From contig JABANP010000471.1 in assembly GCA_013115135.1 (NCBI GenBank), forward strand, positions 1 through 41,243: a stretch of 41,243 nt of DNA, in the 5' to 3' direction. The DNA comes from Perkinsus olseni. Taxonomy: Eukaryota > Perkinsozoa > Perkinsida > Perkinsidae. A program made the position numbers and the translations under genes. Of this stretch, positions 30,301-40,419 are shown piece after piece. Numbering within the stretch: the first letter of the stretch is position 1; each line of letters starts with the position of its first letter. A model generated the notes under the pieces. It saw only the letters and a program-made list of their open reading frames with translations. It was not told the DNA's origin and searched no databases.

Positions 30301-31743
30301 TGCGATTTCGTCATGAGCGTCGGTATCCGATGCGCCTTGGAGCACCCTCTGAGGGCCTTCGCTGTCGGTACGACGATACTGGTAAAGACCTCTTGCTTGT
30401 CTCCGAGTGCCAAACCAGCAGGCCACAAACTCAAACTAGAAGAGAGCAATCGGCCTCCTTCCTGGAAGACCTCACTCTCACCTAGTCAACCTTTGCCGGA
30501 ATAATGGTTCGTGAACCCCGCACGAAGACGACCCGCCACCGGATCGTCGCTGAGATTCTCCCAAGGCCTGAAGGGAGTACCACTCCATCGCCAAATCCAC
30601 TTTGTCGCCCCGATGAGTTCCGCCAGTACTCCTAGTCAATTGGCAACAGTATACAGAGCATAACGTAGCAACAGTCGAATCTTGTTCCGGCATCGCTTAT
30701 CACATGCGGAAAACTTGTGCAGTACTGAGTTCCGATTTCTAGAAACATTCTATTGCGCACCACATAGTAGCACTAGTCTATCGCGAATAAAACCATACCA
30801 GACGAAAAACTATGCCCGATCTACTCCGATCCAGCAATCTAGTAAACCTACCTTCTCAGCGGCAGCCACATACTTGTCGAACAGTTTTCCCAGATCAACG
30901 TCAGATTCCTCATTCTCGTTCCACCACTCCTCAATATGCTCTAAAAACCGCCGCAAGTTATTCTCTACCCGCCGTTTGTCGTAGTATCTGCAAAGACATA
31001 CTCAGACGAAACGGAAACTGAAATTGCCTCATGAAGGCGTCTCCAAATACCAGAAAAACCGTTACAAATCCCTTTCTCGGTTGACCTCTCTCTTGTATCC
31101 GATCTATGCGTTTACCCGCCCTCACAGTTTCTACGCCCACGTTCCCTTACTACCCCAGAGTAGAATAAGTCCCTTCGGATACCGGTGCAAGGATATGCCG
31201 GGTCAATTGGTTACCGCGTCCACCTGAGATCACCAAGGCCTCGAGGACGGACCCAACAACACCTAGATCATGCTCCATGGACCCCCAACCTTCCCTCATG
31301 AAATCATTCCAAGAGGGAACCACTATCTCGAGTCTACCACTCCCACAGCAGCCGATTTCCTATCACAACCAGTCCAGACTATATTCATAATTAAAGAAAA
31401 GAGAATACCCCTTCAGCAGACTCCCCTGCGGAGTCCACAGATCCGCGACTAACGGAAAAAGCATTACAAAAACGGTGGCAAAGCGCTACCAAGACGGCTA
31501 CCAAGATATTTCGAAAAGAGCCATCGACCCATCCACAGAACCCGAAGCTGCTCTACTACCAGGAGCCAGTCTTGCCAATGCTGCCCGAATGGCTGGTGGG
31601 ACACTGAGGCTCTCATCCAGCCACTCCCGATTAGGGCTCCCCCTCTCCAAAGCGTTCCTCCTCTCCACCAGATCAACCCCCGACAGCGCAACACTCGCCG
31701 GAGGCACTGCTGGTGTAGCCGACACGAACGAGGAGGATGCCAT
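27332..31743 (-). CDS. Gene B: unidentified multi-exon protein
   Basis: The first exon probably starts at the ATG of MASSSFVSATPAVPPASVAL (31,743); an in-frame ATG at 31,875 is an alternative. Recognisable exon-like segments in order: LVERRNALERGSPNREWLDE; DLWTPQGSLLKGYSLFFNYE; YYDKRRVENNLRRFLEHIEE with an acidic tail; TLMTKSQFVE joined through a GT-AG intron to RLVDVPFNVPDYPVPADKLT and AGEVATYLAEAVLEADLKEHE; VVGVGPSSRHKAVLKDFTACG with VEELQALLFAQI; SNLAVIGNVAATVRLLLEF; HVMLCAVREDGHVRFVNTV; and a C-terminus ending EVPLRL at 27,332. The segments look like a soluble, mostly helical protein. I recognise no family, and the exon borders are only partly fixed. Confidence 0.5.
27579..27600. repeat. 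22-nt motif, polymorphic: B1 has the empty 8-mer
   Basis: X = AAGTAAGG, perfect. B1 has exactly X at 5,011-5,018, so here B2 is the copy with +14 bp. Confidence 0.97.
28394..28417. repeat. (ATC)n microsatellite, short allele
   Basis: About 8 repeats against about 14 in B1. Confidence 0.95.
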
Positions 31744-31875
31744 CGGAATACCGCTGGTGTTGAGCGACTGAGAAAGGGACAACTTAACACTGGTGAGAAA
31801 ATCTAGACGAACCACGAGGATGAACGCCCGGGCTTCAACCGCGGAGCGAGACGAAGAACTTATTTTCATTATCAA

Positions 31876-33443
31876 TCATGTAAAAATTTGATCATTTCAA
31901 TAAAAAGAAAGCCTTAGAAACTGGAAAATACAGATTCGCGCATGAACTGTTCATGAACGATGTTCGGTGCTGAAGTAAACTATTCATGATGATCCATTGC
32001 AACCACTATCCTCAACTGCCATGCCCTATGCTACTACTACCTGGTCAGAATGCAGAAACCTTTACGTGGTAGCTCCGTACTGGCCTGTACATAACCGGGC
32101 CGCAAGTATTAGGCGGTGCCGCTGCCGGGGGTTGAACCGGAGTCGCCTGAAGTCAAAACATATCCCACTAAACCACGCGTCTTGTCCACCCTCCATGAAA
32201 GCGACACATATTCTACTAAAGAGCAGCAGCTCGAGCGTACTACCACGGTGCGATATCCCGTCGCTGGAGTACCATACACCAGACTAGATGTCGTCAACGG
32301 TGCCCTGTACCGCTCAGCTGGCATCACCGTTCGCGGAGCCTGAAACGACCGCACAGCTCTTCGCCCCGAAAATAAGAACCGTCTTGCAGTAAACAAATGG
32401 CGGCGCACATTCGTCCCAGACCAAGACGGCATGAGAGTAGCCAAAATGCAAGACTTCGCATTCAGGATTCGTACACGCGCTGAAGTACAGGCTTGCCACA
32501 TGTGGAGCGCAGAGCTCACTCCCCAGCAATGTCGAATTCATAATCGACCGCCAAGATCGAAAGTGGCTCCCTTACTACCTGAACCCTCGGTGACAACACC
32601 AGGCTCCTTGGGAGAAGCAACTGTCTGGTGGCCATAATCGGTGACCTATGCTGCACTACATGACCCTCATTTATAGCCTTCAACTGAGTCCTCATGTACA
32701 TCGGCTGCGTGGTGGGCTGAGCGGTAAAATCTGATGAAAAAACTGACAAAACCGAACAGTGCCATCCTATTCTCACATCCCACTCTCCCTGCTTCAACTG
32801 GACGCACTTCGCGACGGATAGCAGGAGTTGGGGAAACTGAAGAATAACAGTGGTACGAAACATACTAGACAGTACGAAGAAGGGGATTCATCCCGAGAGA
32901 AAGAAAATCCCGCGATAGTCCGAATACAGTCCCTTCAGAGCCTAGTAGAGCCAATCCATTGGACAAGGTGATGCGGCCTGCTTGGAAGAAGCTCAGCAAA
33001 CTGGATTGCTACATACATCAACGGCCAAGTGGGCCGCAAAATCAAGCCAAACCGAGGGTTGAATGAATTTCATCTCTCGAGTTTCGACAGCACTCCCAGG
33101 ATCGCCTCCTACACGTTGAATTCAATCTTGGGAACGCTGCTGAAACTCAGGAGAGATCTGTTGAACACCCCAAAATATCGTCACTTCCAACCACTCACTC
33201 TGCAGCGGCTGCGGGTTGGCAAAGTAAATCCCAGGCGGCCGTATTGTTACGGTACGACAGGCAGGAAGGACAGGAGAAGCGGCAGGACCCGTCGCATACA
33301 TCGTCATGAACAGTGCAAAATCAACCTCAGGATATGCGCGATCGATTAAGCGCGCGCCCAAAAATCAGTATCCAAGGTCGAGCCAACAGATGCGACCGAC
33401 AGAAGTAAAGTCAGAAACACCGTCACATGAAAAAAACTGAAAA
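31876..33443. other. Intergenic stretch between gene B and the PYROXD2-like gene
   Basis: It holds several open frames on both strands (the longest on the minus strand, 32,109-32,519 and 32,516-32,863), none with recognisable motifs. A 7-1-7 palindrome (CATGAAC arms) is near 31,941. A tRNA-like segment is described separately. I do not call a protein gene here. Confidence 0.5.
32115..32184 (-). other. tRNA-like segment, possibly a pseudogene or SINE head
   Basis: The minus strand reads a D-arm-like TGGTTTAGTGGGATATG and, about 25 nt on, a T-arm-like CCGGTTCAACCCCCGG followed by CAGCGGCACC. Both are spaced as in a tRNA. The acceptor stem does not close well and the anticodon stem is mostly wobble pairs with no uridine before the anticodon. 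So a functional tRNA is unlikely; a decayed tRNA or tRNA-derived SINE is possible. Confidence 0.3.
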
Positions 33444-36400
33444 TCATTTTCTCTCTTTCTTCGCCAAGTCCCACAGTATCTGACCGGCCATGATGACATG
33501 TCGCGCGCCACGAAATTCACCCTACCACTTGGGCCGCGTTTTTCCCCGGCGTGCCCATGACCCCACCGCCTGGATGAGCTCCAGCGCCACAGAGATACCT
33601 AGGAAGACTCGGGTTATGAGAAAAACTCCGTGAATGTGAGCATCTCGCGCACGGTTATAGAAGACCTACAGTCCATCTAGTGGAGTCCGGGCTTGTGGAC
33701 GAGTGTATCCAAGTTGATGCAGCTGCAGCGCACTGTGGAAGATATTCCCCTTGTGGAGACCAAACTCATGCTCGAGGGTGAGGGGAGTGATTACCTACAA
33801 CTTGTAGGCTACAAGAGACAATACAGAGTAACTTCGCAGTAAAAACGAAAATTTCTGAAAATTTGCGCGAATTTTCCGCCACGACATTAAAACAGGGTGA
33901 AATGACCAACTAGGATTCCCAGTCTGAGGACCATAGACGTTCGTTAACAACGGACTCGGTTGAACAGAGCGCGCGAGGATCGCTGTGACTAGGTACGAAT
34001 ATCGAGAGCGGTTCTGCGATAATAAGTAGGATGAGCAGCTCATCATGAGCTACGTGTGGCGCCTCTCTGGTTCTTAACACGAGTCATACATCCGCAGATG
34101 CAAATACTGTAGTTGCCAAAAGAATAGTGATAGTACTCTGCCGGCGGTAGTGTGGAACCACTTCACTTTCGAACTCGCCGACATGCAGCCTGGCTGCAGC
34201 AGCCAGGAATCTTACGCGTCGACCAGTGAGAGACCACGAGGTCGGGACTCCCGAAAGGCCACTGTATTTAATACACGCGACAGAGGGTTTGCCGGACTCA
34301 ACTGCCCCGGCGCACAGGCCCTCACGGAAGCCTTACGCAGCCTTCGAGCCCGAAGGACTCTACCATGCTTTGCATTGGACAACCATTTGGGTTTAGTGCT
34401 CTCCTGAACTTTCACACACCTACTCCTGGAGTGGTACTCCACCTCCGCTCCCTGGCAATGCGCCTCCTAGAAAGTTCAGGGCGACCTCCCTCAATCTCCA
34501 CACAGGGAGTCCCGGGATGCGACGAGGACGCAAAGAGCTGACTCATTTGAAAAAATGAGAAAATCCCGACTCGGGAGACCATCCAGGTTTAAAGCGGGCA
34601 ATCGTCTCCATGGTAGGCTGTTTCAATGGAAGTACCGACAGATCATCTTCCCTGGCTTAACCAGAATCTGAGTCCTCCTGGTGAGCAAGAGTCCTTCGCT
34701 GGTGGACCTTCGATTGGCCCATCAGGTATCTTCGAGCAGCTTCGAGTGGTGACCGTACATGATCAGCAATCCCCGAACTGACTCCCCATGGGGTTCTCGA
34801 GGTCACTCCCCATTGGGGAGTGACCTCGAGATACCCCGAAAGTCAATGTTGAGCTTATCAGTAGATCGTAAATCATACAACTGGTCTTAGACTAAGACTC
34901 TTAGTTCTATCATTTGCCTTAGCGAAGTGTGCGACAAAAGCAGTGCATGGCAACGGTAACAATGCTGACAGCAAGGCGATGCTGTCAGTGTCTTTCTGAC
35001 GAGAGCTGATCTATATGTGTCTCGGAATGCCGCTGAAATGGCAGACTTCGCAGATCCTGTCACCTGAAAGAGTGCCGCTCCTCAACCGATGTCACCCGCA
35101 TCCACCACAATGGCGCAACGCTGGTCTCGGGTCGAGACTCTCGGCTATCCACGAGGTCATCAGATGACCGTCATCGTATCTTTGTGAGGTCAATGGTGCC
35201 AAAGGGGCACCGTCAATCTGACCGCCAATCACGTAAAATCTCGAATCTTTTGGGAACTGGAATCTTGAGTTTCAACTTGAAATTTCCAAGTGATATCCAA
35301 CTTACATGCCAAATATAAGGTGAATATCCAGGCCGCCTAACGACACGGAGGCTGGCAGGCCCTTCAGAATAGCACTAAGAAAGTACTTAGAATAGACTCC
35401 CAGGAGTAAAAAGTACACTGCTGTGCACTCCAGAGGATCCTCGCCCCACACTTTCGAAGGAAAGAAGCCTCCTTCAAGGAGGCTACAAATACAGAGTCCG
35501 ATGGTCGTCTAATTCTCAATTCTGTCGTGCGCGCCGTAAATTTTGATTACATAATTAGTATGCGAACACCGACACGCCCCATAGGCCTACATCCTTGTGA
35601 AGCACCGAGTTGGCGAAATCGGGGTCATATTCGTGAATAACATCGAAGACTCTTTCTACAAAACGCTCCACGAACCCTGGATCTGCCCAGGAGCCGTGAT
35701 TGGGGCTAACGTCGTAGGGGGCGTACCTGATACAAACTCAACTCGCTAGGCCGAGCACGGCGCGGCGCCGTCGGCGCCTCCCGGCCGTATCACACATAGG
35801 ACATGGACATGCCAGTTGGAACTAGTTGCCCACCAGGCAATTTTCCATTGCCCCTTTATTAGGTTGTCATAATGACAGCGGCCGATAATGACAATGTCAT
35901 TGACAACTTGTGTCAACATGACACTGTCAGGGGGTTTCTGAGAAACCCCTTGATAGTGTCAAGTTGAGAAACCGTTTCTCACTAAAAGAAAAGGTCCACC
36001 TCTCGCCCTTCCGGCAACCCTGTTGACCCGAATGATGTTTCACAAGCCCCGACACGCCGGGGAAACGGACAACAGAATACGCAGTAGCAGAAATATTCCT
36101 CATGCTCTGCCGGTATAGACCCGAGCTCATCGTCAACGTGAAATGTAGACAGCGAACGTGTATGAATAAGTCATATCGTAGGTCACGTCAAGTAGAAGCG
36201 TGCTACGTGCTGTTTCCAAGTACGACGAAGAATTCCGACAGCAGAAACGCCTCGGAAGAATAACAGGCCGCCCCAGCCTACTGCACGAAGAGCTGGCAAA
36301 TGTGGTGACCGGAGTTGTAAGGAACGAGGCTCGAGTCCAGTATCTATCAGCATAATCATCACTGACAGCAGTTCTATTGCGGGGTTACGCTAGGTAGAGT

Positions 36401-39400
36401 CATTTCCACCACAGGTCTCGTCGCCGGTATGCCCGATCGGGCCTCATGTGCTGCAACTTCGATCTGCCCCAGGGAGGTTTCGAAATGAACCGTTCCTTGT
36501 AGGTTCTCAGGGGCAACGCCGGGTATCTGAGAAGCGGGCATCCGCGGACAAACTCAACCTGAAAGAAATTCTTTCAATAAGAACTGCCTAATAAGAACTT
36601 CAATAAGATTATTCAATAAGAAAAACGAAACACACACAACTTCCAGCAGCTGCCTTCACTACACTGCAGCGAGCGACACGCTACCACACGTTAAAAAATA
36701 GTAAAGTCTCCGAAATTCTCTCAGATTGAAAACCGCATGATTTTTCGGATCCGTGGCGACACACGAGCCATTTCTCCGCATTGAAAAGTCGGACAGACCT
36801 GAGGAAGCCTGTCAACTGCACAATTGATCTTCATCGCACCACAAGAGTAATCAGTAAACCGTATCTGACTCGTGAATCTATCGCCAAGCGACTTCGGCCG
36901 GTCGGAAGCGTTCAGCGGTAGCAATTCAAGAAACCTGAAAAACAGCAGCAGCTCAGGAAACGGTAACCCAGGACAATGCCCCCATTGTCCCAATGTGAAC
37001 TTCAAGGGGTCGATCGAACTAACAGATTTTCCCGACGCCCTGGTGTTTATTCTTTCATGCTAGTCTGTCCTTACAGGCTAACACGCGGGAGTCGCCCCTC
37101 GGGCGATAGATCACCGTTATGTTCAAGGTAGGAGTCCTACCGTAGGACTCACGCGACACCAGTAAACGTATCTTCAAGGGTGACTTACGTATGCCCCACG
37201 GTGTAGCATTCGATACCACACACATCTTGGCTCGAAGCTGGGTACCATCAGACATCTCCACACCCGTAGCACGAGTTCCATCGTGAGTTATTCTCTGAAC
37301 CTGCAAAAGTAAAAAGCTGTAACAGATGACATCCTGCTGCTGTGCATACAACTTGCACCGGTGATACACCCATCACCGACCTGAGCATCCGTCATGATGA
37401 CAGCTCCTGCCTGCATCGCTCGCTCCGGCAGTGGCACTCGATATCCTTCCCATGCCGCCCTCCACGTAAGCCCACACGCCTTGACGACCGTTGACGTTAC
37501 CCAAAACATGATGAAGGAGTACCTAACGGCAGGTTGAGCAAACATAGAGTCATACGAACGATCGATCCGTCGGACTTGCCGTGGTGTGCTTGAATTTGGA
37601 ATTTTGATTCGAAATTTTTGAAGGGTGCCAGCCAGGTTAACTGCGGATTGAGCACGCAACACGCGGAAAAGCTTGGCGAAAGGAGAACATAATGTGGGGA
37701 TGGTTGATCCGAGCGGGGACTCCCTACTGAGCTGAGCGGTGACGATTCGTCACGATTCGTTCGTCATTGACGAATGATGCCTCCCTGCAAGGGAGTGAAC
37801 GGTGAACTTCGCCCAACGCCAGTTCTCACGTCTACTGAAGGCATCTCCGTACAGTATTCTAGTAGCGAGAAACTATTTGCCGAAACCGTCAGCTTGACTC
37901 TTTAGGAAAGCCTCTGAGTTTACCATCCGGCTCTCTTCGGAAGCAAGCTAGTGCCTGAACCCCACCATTACTCTCCCAGCAGTCCGAAAACGCTTCTCAA
38001 GAACTTGCGATCACGCAAATAAGCTCGAACATGATCCGAGTACCGGAGGCTTCCAAGCATAGTTATATACGTACCATTCAAGAAACAGACCGATTATGTA
38101 CGCGAGAACAAGAGCGCACAACACTAGTAATTTTCTCAATAGTCTTCAGTGAATACTCTTTACGCTCACGCGGGGCTAGCCACAACATTTTGACCACGAA
38201 GGGAAGGCCAAGGAGAGAATGGGCCTTGTGGAGCGCCGCGTGATAAGTGCCGGCTGTGCCGCGGTGTTGCAGACTCGGCGAGTCTGACTCCCCAACCAGC
38301 AACTCACCGACGGATCGGGAATAGGGAAAGGAGAAATGTAGGAGTACTGCCCACGTGCCTTAAAGGCACTGCGGCAGTGCCACTGCCTTAGTGTCGTCTA
38401 ACTCTAACGGCACTAACCGCACCGCTCTCTCAGTCCCGCTTAGCGAGGTGAGATCGCACTCTCGCAACGAGAGTCAGCGAGGAGAAGGTCACTCCATCTG
38501 ATACTGGAGATTCTCCAGAGGACGAGCCCTTGCGACCTTTGTCAGCGGAAACATCGCTTGGAGGTTCTCGAGGATAATAGCATTCTCCGAGTACCCGCTG
38601 GCCTAGGGCAGCTCGGCAGGTCCATTCGCTGAGCGGGCACGTAATCCTGTAGCCCGGTTACTGCGGGGTATCCTCACCTTCTCAAAACTTACTCCCCCGC
38701 AGTTAAGGTTCACAACCGAGCTAGAGGACCCGGACTGACCAGGACTGCCGAGGCGTGTGGTGTTCACACTCCACAAAATTTGTGCATAACACGGAGGTCG
38801 AAGATCTCTCAGATCTTCCTTCAGGCTGTGCAGAATCGATATCAAAGGAAATCGAGCTAGAACTTCGGGCTGAGCGCCAGAGTCGTCATATGGGCAACGA
38901 GCTCAATATGGTGTATCAATAGCATTGACTCAATACTAGCACTGCTAGTCTAGCAGTGTCTTCGTTGGGCATACAATGACAACGAAAGTAACTGTGTTCG
39001 CAAAGGGCCTTGGTTCCAATTTTACACGCGCCACGCAGTGTTTGACGCATCACCTTACGTAGGCACTTCCGCAGTCCGCCGGGCTCGCCATGCTGCCGAT
39101 AACAGCATCTGTCGCTAGTGTAGCCTTGAGAACATCCGTTTCAAACCACCGGTCCAGTATTTGTGACGCAGGTGCGGTGAAGAGCTCGTACTGAACACCG
39201 AAGAACGTTCTCTACCGAGCAAGGACAACGGCTCCTCACCAAATCCGGGATTGCATCGCTGTGCTTTGTAAGTCTTTTAAGCGTCTTCATTATTCGCAAC
39301 GAATGATTGACGAACTCCGGTATACTCTTCGCGTCTGACGACCCAGCCCGAAGTCGCCTAGCTGCACACCCACGAAAACTCTTACCCGATGGGCGCATCG

Positions 39401-40419
39401 GGCATCCCTGCATGAGCGGCTCCAACACTTCCCGCATTTCCTTCAGCAACTGCTCATATCTAAGGAGTTGCTTCGTCAGAGGACCGACTTGGTTCGACTG
39501 AGCCGTACAGGGGGAAGACATGAGCATCCCTCTCTGAAAACTCGGCGATGCTCTCTATGGTCTTCTTCTGATCGCCCCACATCAAGAGCGGCCTGAGCGT
39601 GATAACGGTAACGCTTTATGTAGGACACTACAGCATCCGATGTGGCCCAGCTGGTCAGGATAACCACGACCAGTGACTGGCTTTGAGTGTTGAAACTATC
39701 GATAAAAACAGGGAGGCGTGCGTCCCTGATAATCAGAAACATAACGCAAACACACTACAGACAATGTGCCACTTCAAATTCATTTCGAGAACGGTACAAC
39801 CTAGCACAGTGAGTGTCGCACCTTCCCCTGTAAATGGGGTGACTCATGGGCGTAGGCGTCACTGACCCCGGATCCCGCAACAGATACTTGAACCCACCCG
39901 TCCCTGACATTTTCACATGATGCTCCGAATACTGGTAGCACGACATACATTCTCTGGTGAGATCCAAATCTTTGATGATCTCAGGATTGAGCAGCCCGGC
40001 CAAGTAGCTGCAACGGCTGTACTTGTACCTGACGCACCGACCATAAGCCATTTTCAGACGAATGAATCATGACACATAACGAGAGACACATAATTATATA
40101 TGAAGATATACATAAAATTCGCGAACATCCGGAATTCTATGGTGTCAGGATACCCGAACCTCACCCCGGGAAGAGCTCCTCTGTGACAGCAGCACCTCCA
40201 ACAACATGACGTCTCTCCAATACTAGTACATCATAGCCCTGAGCCGACGAAGACTCGAGCGCCAAAACTCGATTTGGAGCGGCGTACCTCTTTGGCCAGA
40301 TATGCAGCGGTGATCAGGCCGTTGTGACCACCTCCGATTATTATAACGTCATACTCTTTCTCCGTGAACGTGGGAGTTTCGTTGCGCGGAGCTGCGTACT
40401 TCGATCTGATGCACATCAA
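33444..40419 (-). CDS. PYROXD2: PYROXD2-like FAD-dependent oxidoreductase, 17 exons
   Basis: Phytoene-desaturase-like oxidoreductase. Exons: 40,288-40,419; 40,165-40,238; 39,949-40,028; 39,822-39,903; 39,509-39,592; 39,386-39,459; 39,240-39,334; 39,059-39,190; 37,381-37,522; 37,189-37,300; 36,799-36,934; 36,389-36,526; 36,282-36,343; 35,591-35,726; 33,670-33,794; 33,526-33,598; 33,444-33,479. The total is 1,713 nt, 571 codons, close to the usual family length. Seen: the Rossmann dinucleotide motif [12 protein letters not shown] at the start, then [34 protein letters not shown], a [12 protein letters not shown] stretch, [45 protein letters not shown] and the C-terminal FAD-binding [14 protein letters not shown]. 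Junctions keep the frame except at two places (within 37,381-37,522, and 37,189/36,934), where single-base offsets of opposite sign leave part of exon 9 and all of exon 10 out of frame. The start at 40,419 is the first ATG of the exon; an earlier exon is possible. Confidence 0.93.
33794..33815. repeat. 22-nt motif forming the 3' splice site of a PYROXD2 intron
   Basis: X = CCTACAAG (CTTGTAGG in the sense of the gene), perfect. It contains two TTGTAG acceptor-like ends; the inner one borders exon 33,670-33,794. Confidence 0.93.
34030..34051. repeat. 22-nt motif in the 1.8-kb PYROXD2 intron
   Basis: X = GATGAGCT, perfect. Confidence 0.95.
34184..34205. repeat. 22-nt motif in the 1.8-kb PYROXD2 intron
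   Basis: X = TGCAGCCA, perfect. Confidence 0.95.
34420..34441. repeat. 22-nt motif (1 mismatch)
   Basis: X = CTACTCCA; the middle 8-mer reads TGGAGTGG. Confidence 0.8.
34790..34837. repeat. Long hairpin with 18-1-18 perfect core
   Basis: The core 34,795-34,831 has perfect 18-bp arms (ending CTCCCCA / TGGGGAG) around one t. A one-base bulge and five more pairs (GGGGT / ACCCC) extend it to a 23-bp stem. It lies in a PYROXD2 intron. Confidence 0.95.
35155..35176. repeat. 22-nt motif (1 mismatch)
   Basis: X = GGTCATCT; the last base is g. Confidence 0.8.
35269..35290. repeat. 22-nt motif (2 mismatches)
   Basis: X close to ATTTCAAG; one mismatch in each outer arm. Confidence 0.6.
35466..35484. 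repeat. Perfect 9-1-9 palindrome
   Basis: Arms AGCCTCCTT / AAGGAGGCT around one c. Confidence 0.93.
35757..35778. repeat. 22-nt motif just upstream of a PYROXD2 exon
   Basis: X = ACGGCGCC, perfect. It lies about 30 bp before the acceptor of exon 35,591-35,726. Confidence 0.95.
35864..35901. repeat. 38-nt expanded motif: X1-7/rcX/N8/rcX/X2-8
   Basis: X = TTGTCATT. The reverse complement occurs twice (first copy with its last base changed) around the 8-nt spacer cggccgat. Confidence 0.9.
35933..35980. repeat. 48-nt expanded motif: X1-7/rcX/N18/rcX/X2-8
   Basis: X = GGTTTCTC; both outer arms and both GAGAAACC copies are perfect, separated by 18 nt. It is 31 bp from the previous expanded motif. 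Confidence 0.93.
37127..37148. repeat. 22-nt motif in a PYROXD2 intron, same X as 11,801
   Basis: X = GGTAGGAC, perfect. The flanks are unrelated to those at 11,801. Confidence 0.95.
37739..37774. repeat. 36-nt expanded motif: X1-7/rcX/N6/rcX/X2-8
   Basis: X = GTGACGAA; the second reverse complement ends in t instead of c; the spacer is gattcg. Confidence 0.88.
38271..38292. repeat. 22-nt motif (1 mismatch)
   Basis: X = AGACTCGC; the last arm reads GACTCCC. Confidence 0.8.
38355..38390. repeat. Nested 22-nt motifs
   Basis: The inner motif 38,366-38,387 has X = GCACTGCC (perfect). Collapsing it to its 8-mer restores an outer motif with X = GTGCCTTT (last base changed). Total length 36 = 22 + 14. 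Confidence 0.9.
38935..38956. repeat. 22-nt motif in a PYROXD2 intron
   Basis: X = ACTAGCAG, perfect. Confidence 0.95.

Larger units (their letters stand above)
24858..31676. repeat. Segment B, copy 2 (B2)
   Basis: Direct repeat of 2,306-9,403. The sequence continues beyond 31,676 into the first exon of gene B, so B2 is the fuller copy. Confidence 0.96.

Noticed and set aside
32115..32184. A functional tRNA gene
   Set aside because: The acceptor stem is poorly paired and no proper anticodon loop with uridine at position 33 can be drawn; kept only as a tRNA-like segment.
37189..37522. Programmed ribosomal frameshifting as in Euplotes
   Set aside because: No slippery codon followed by a stop lies at the offset positions, and the second offset is at a splice junction.
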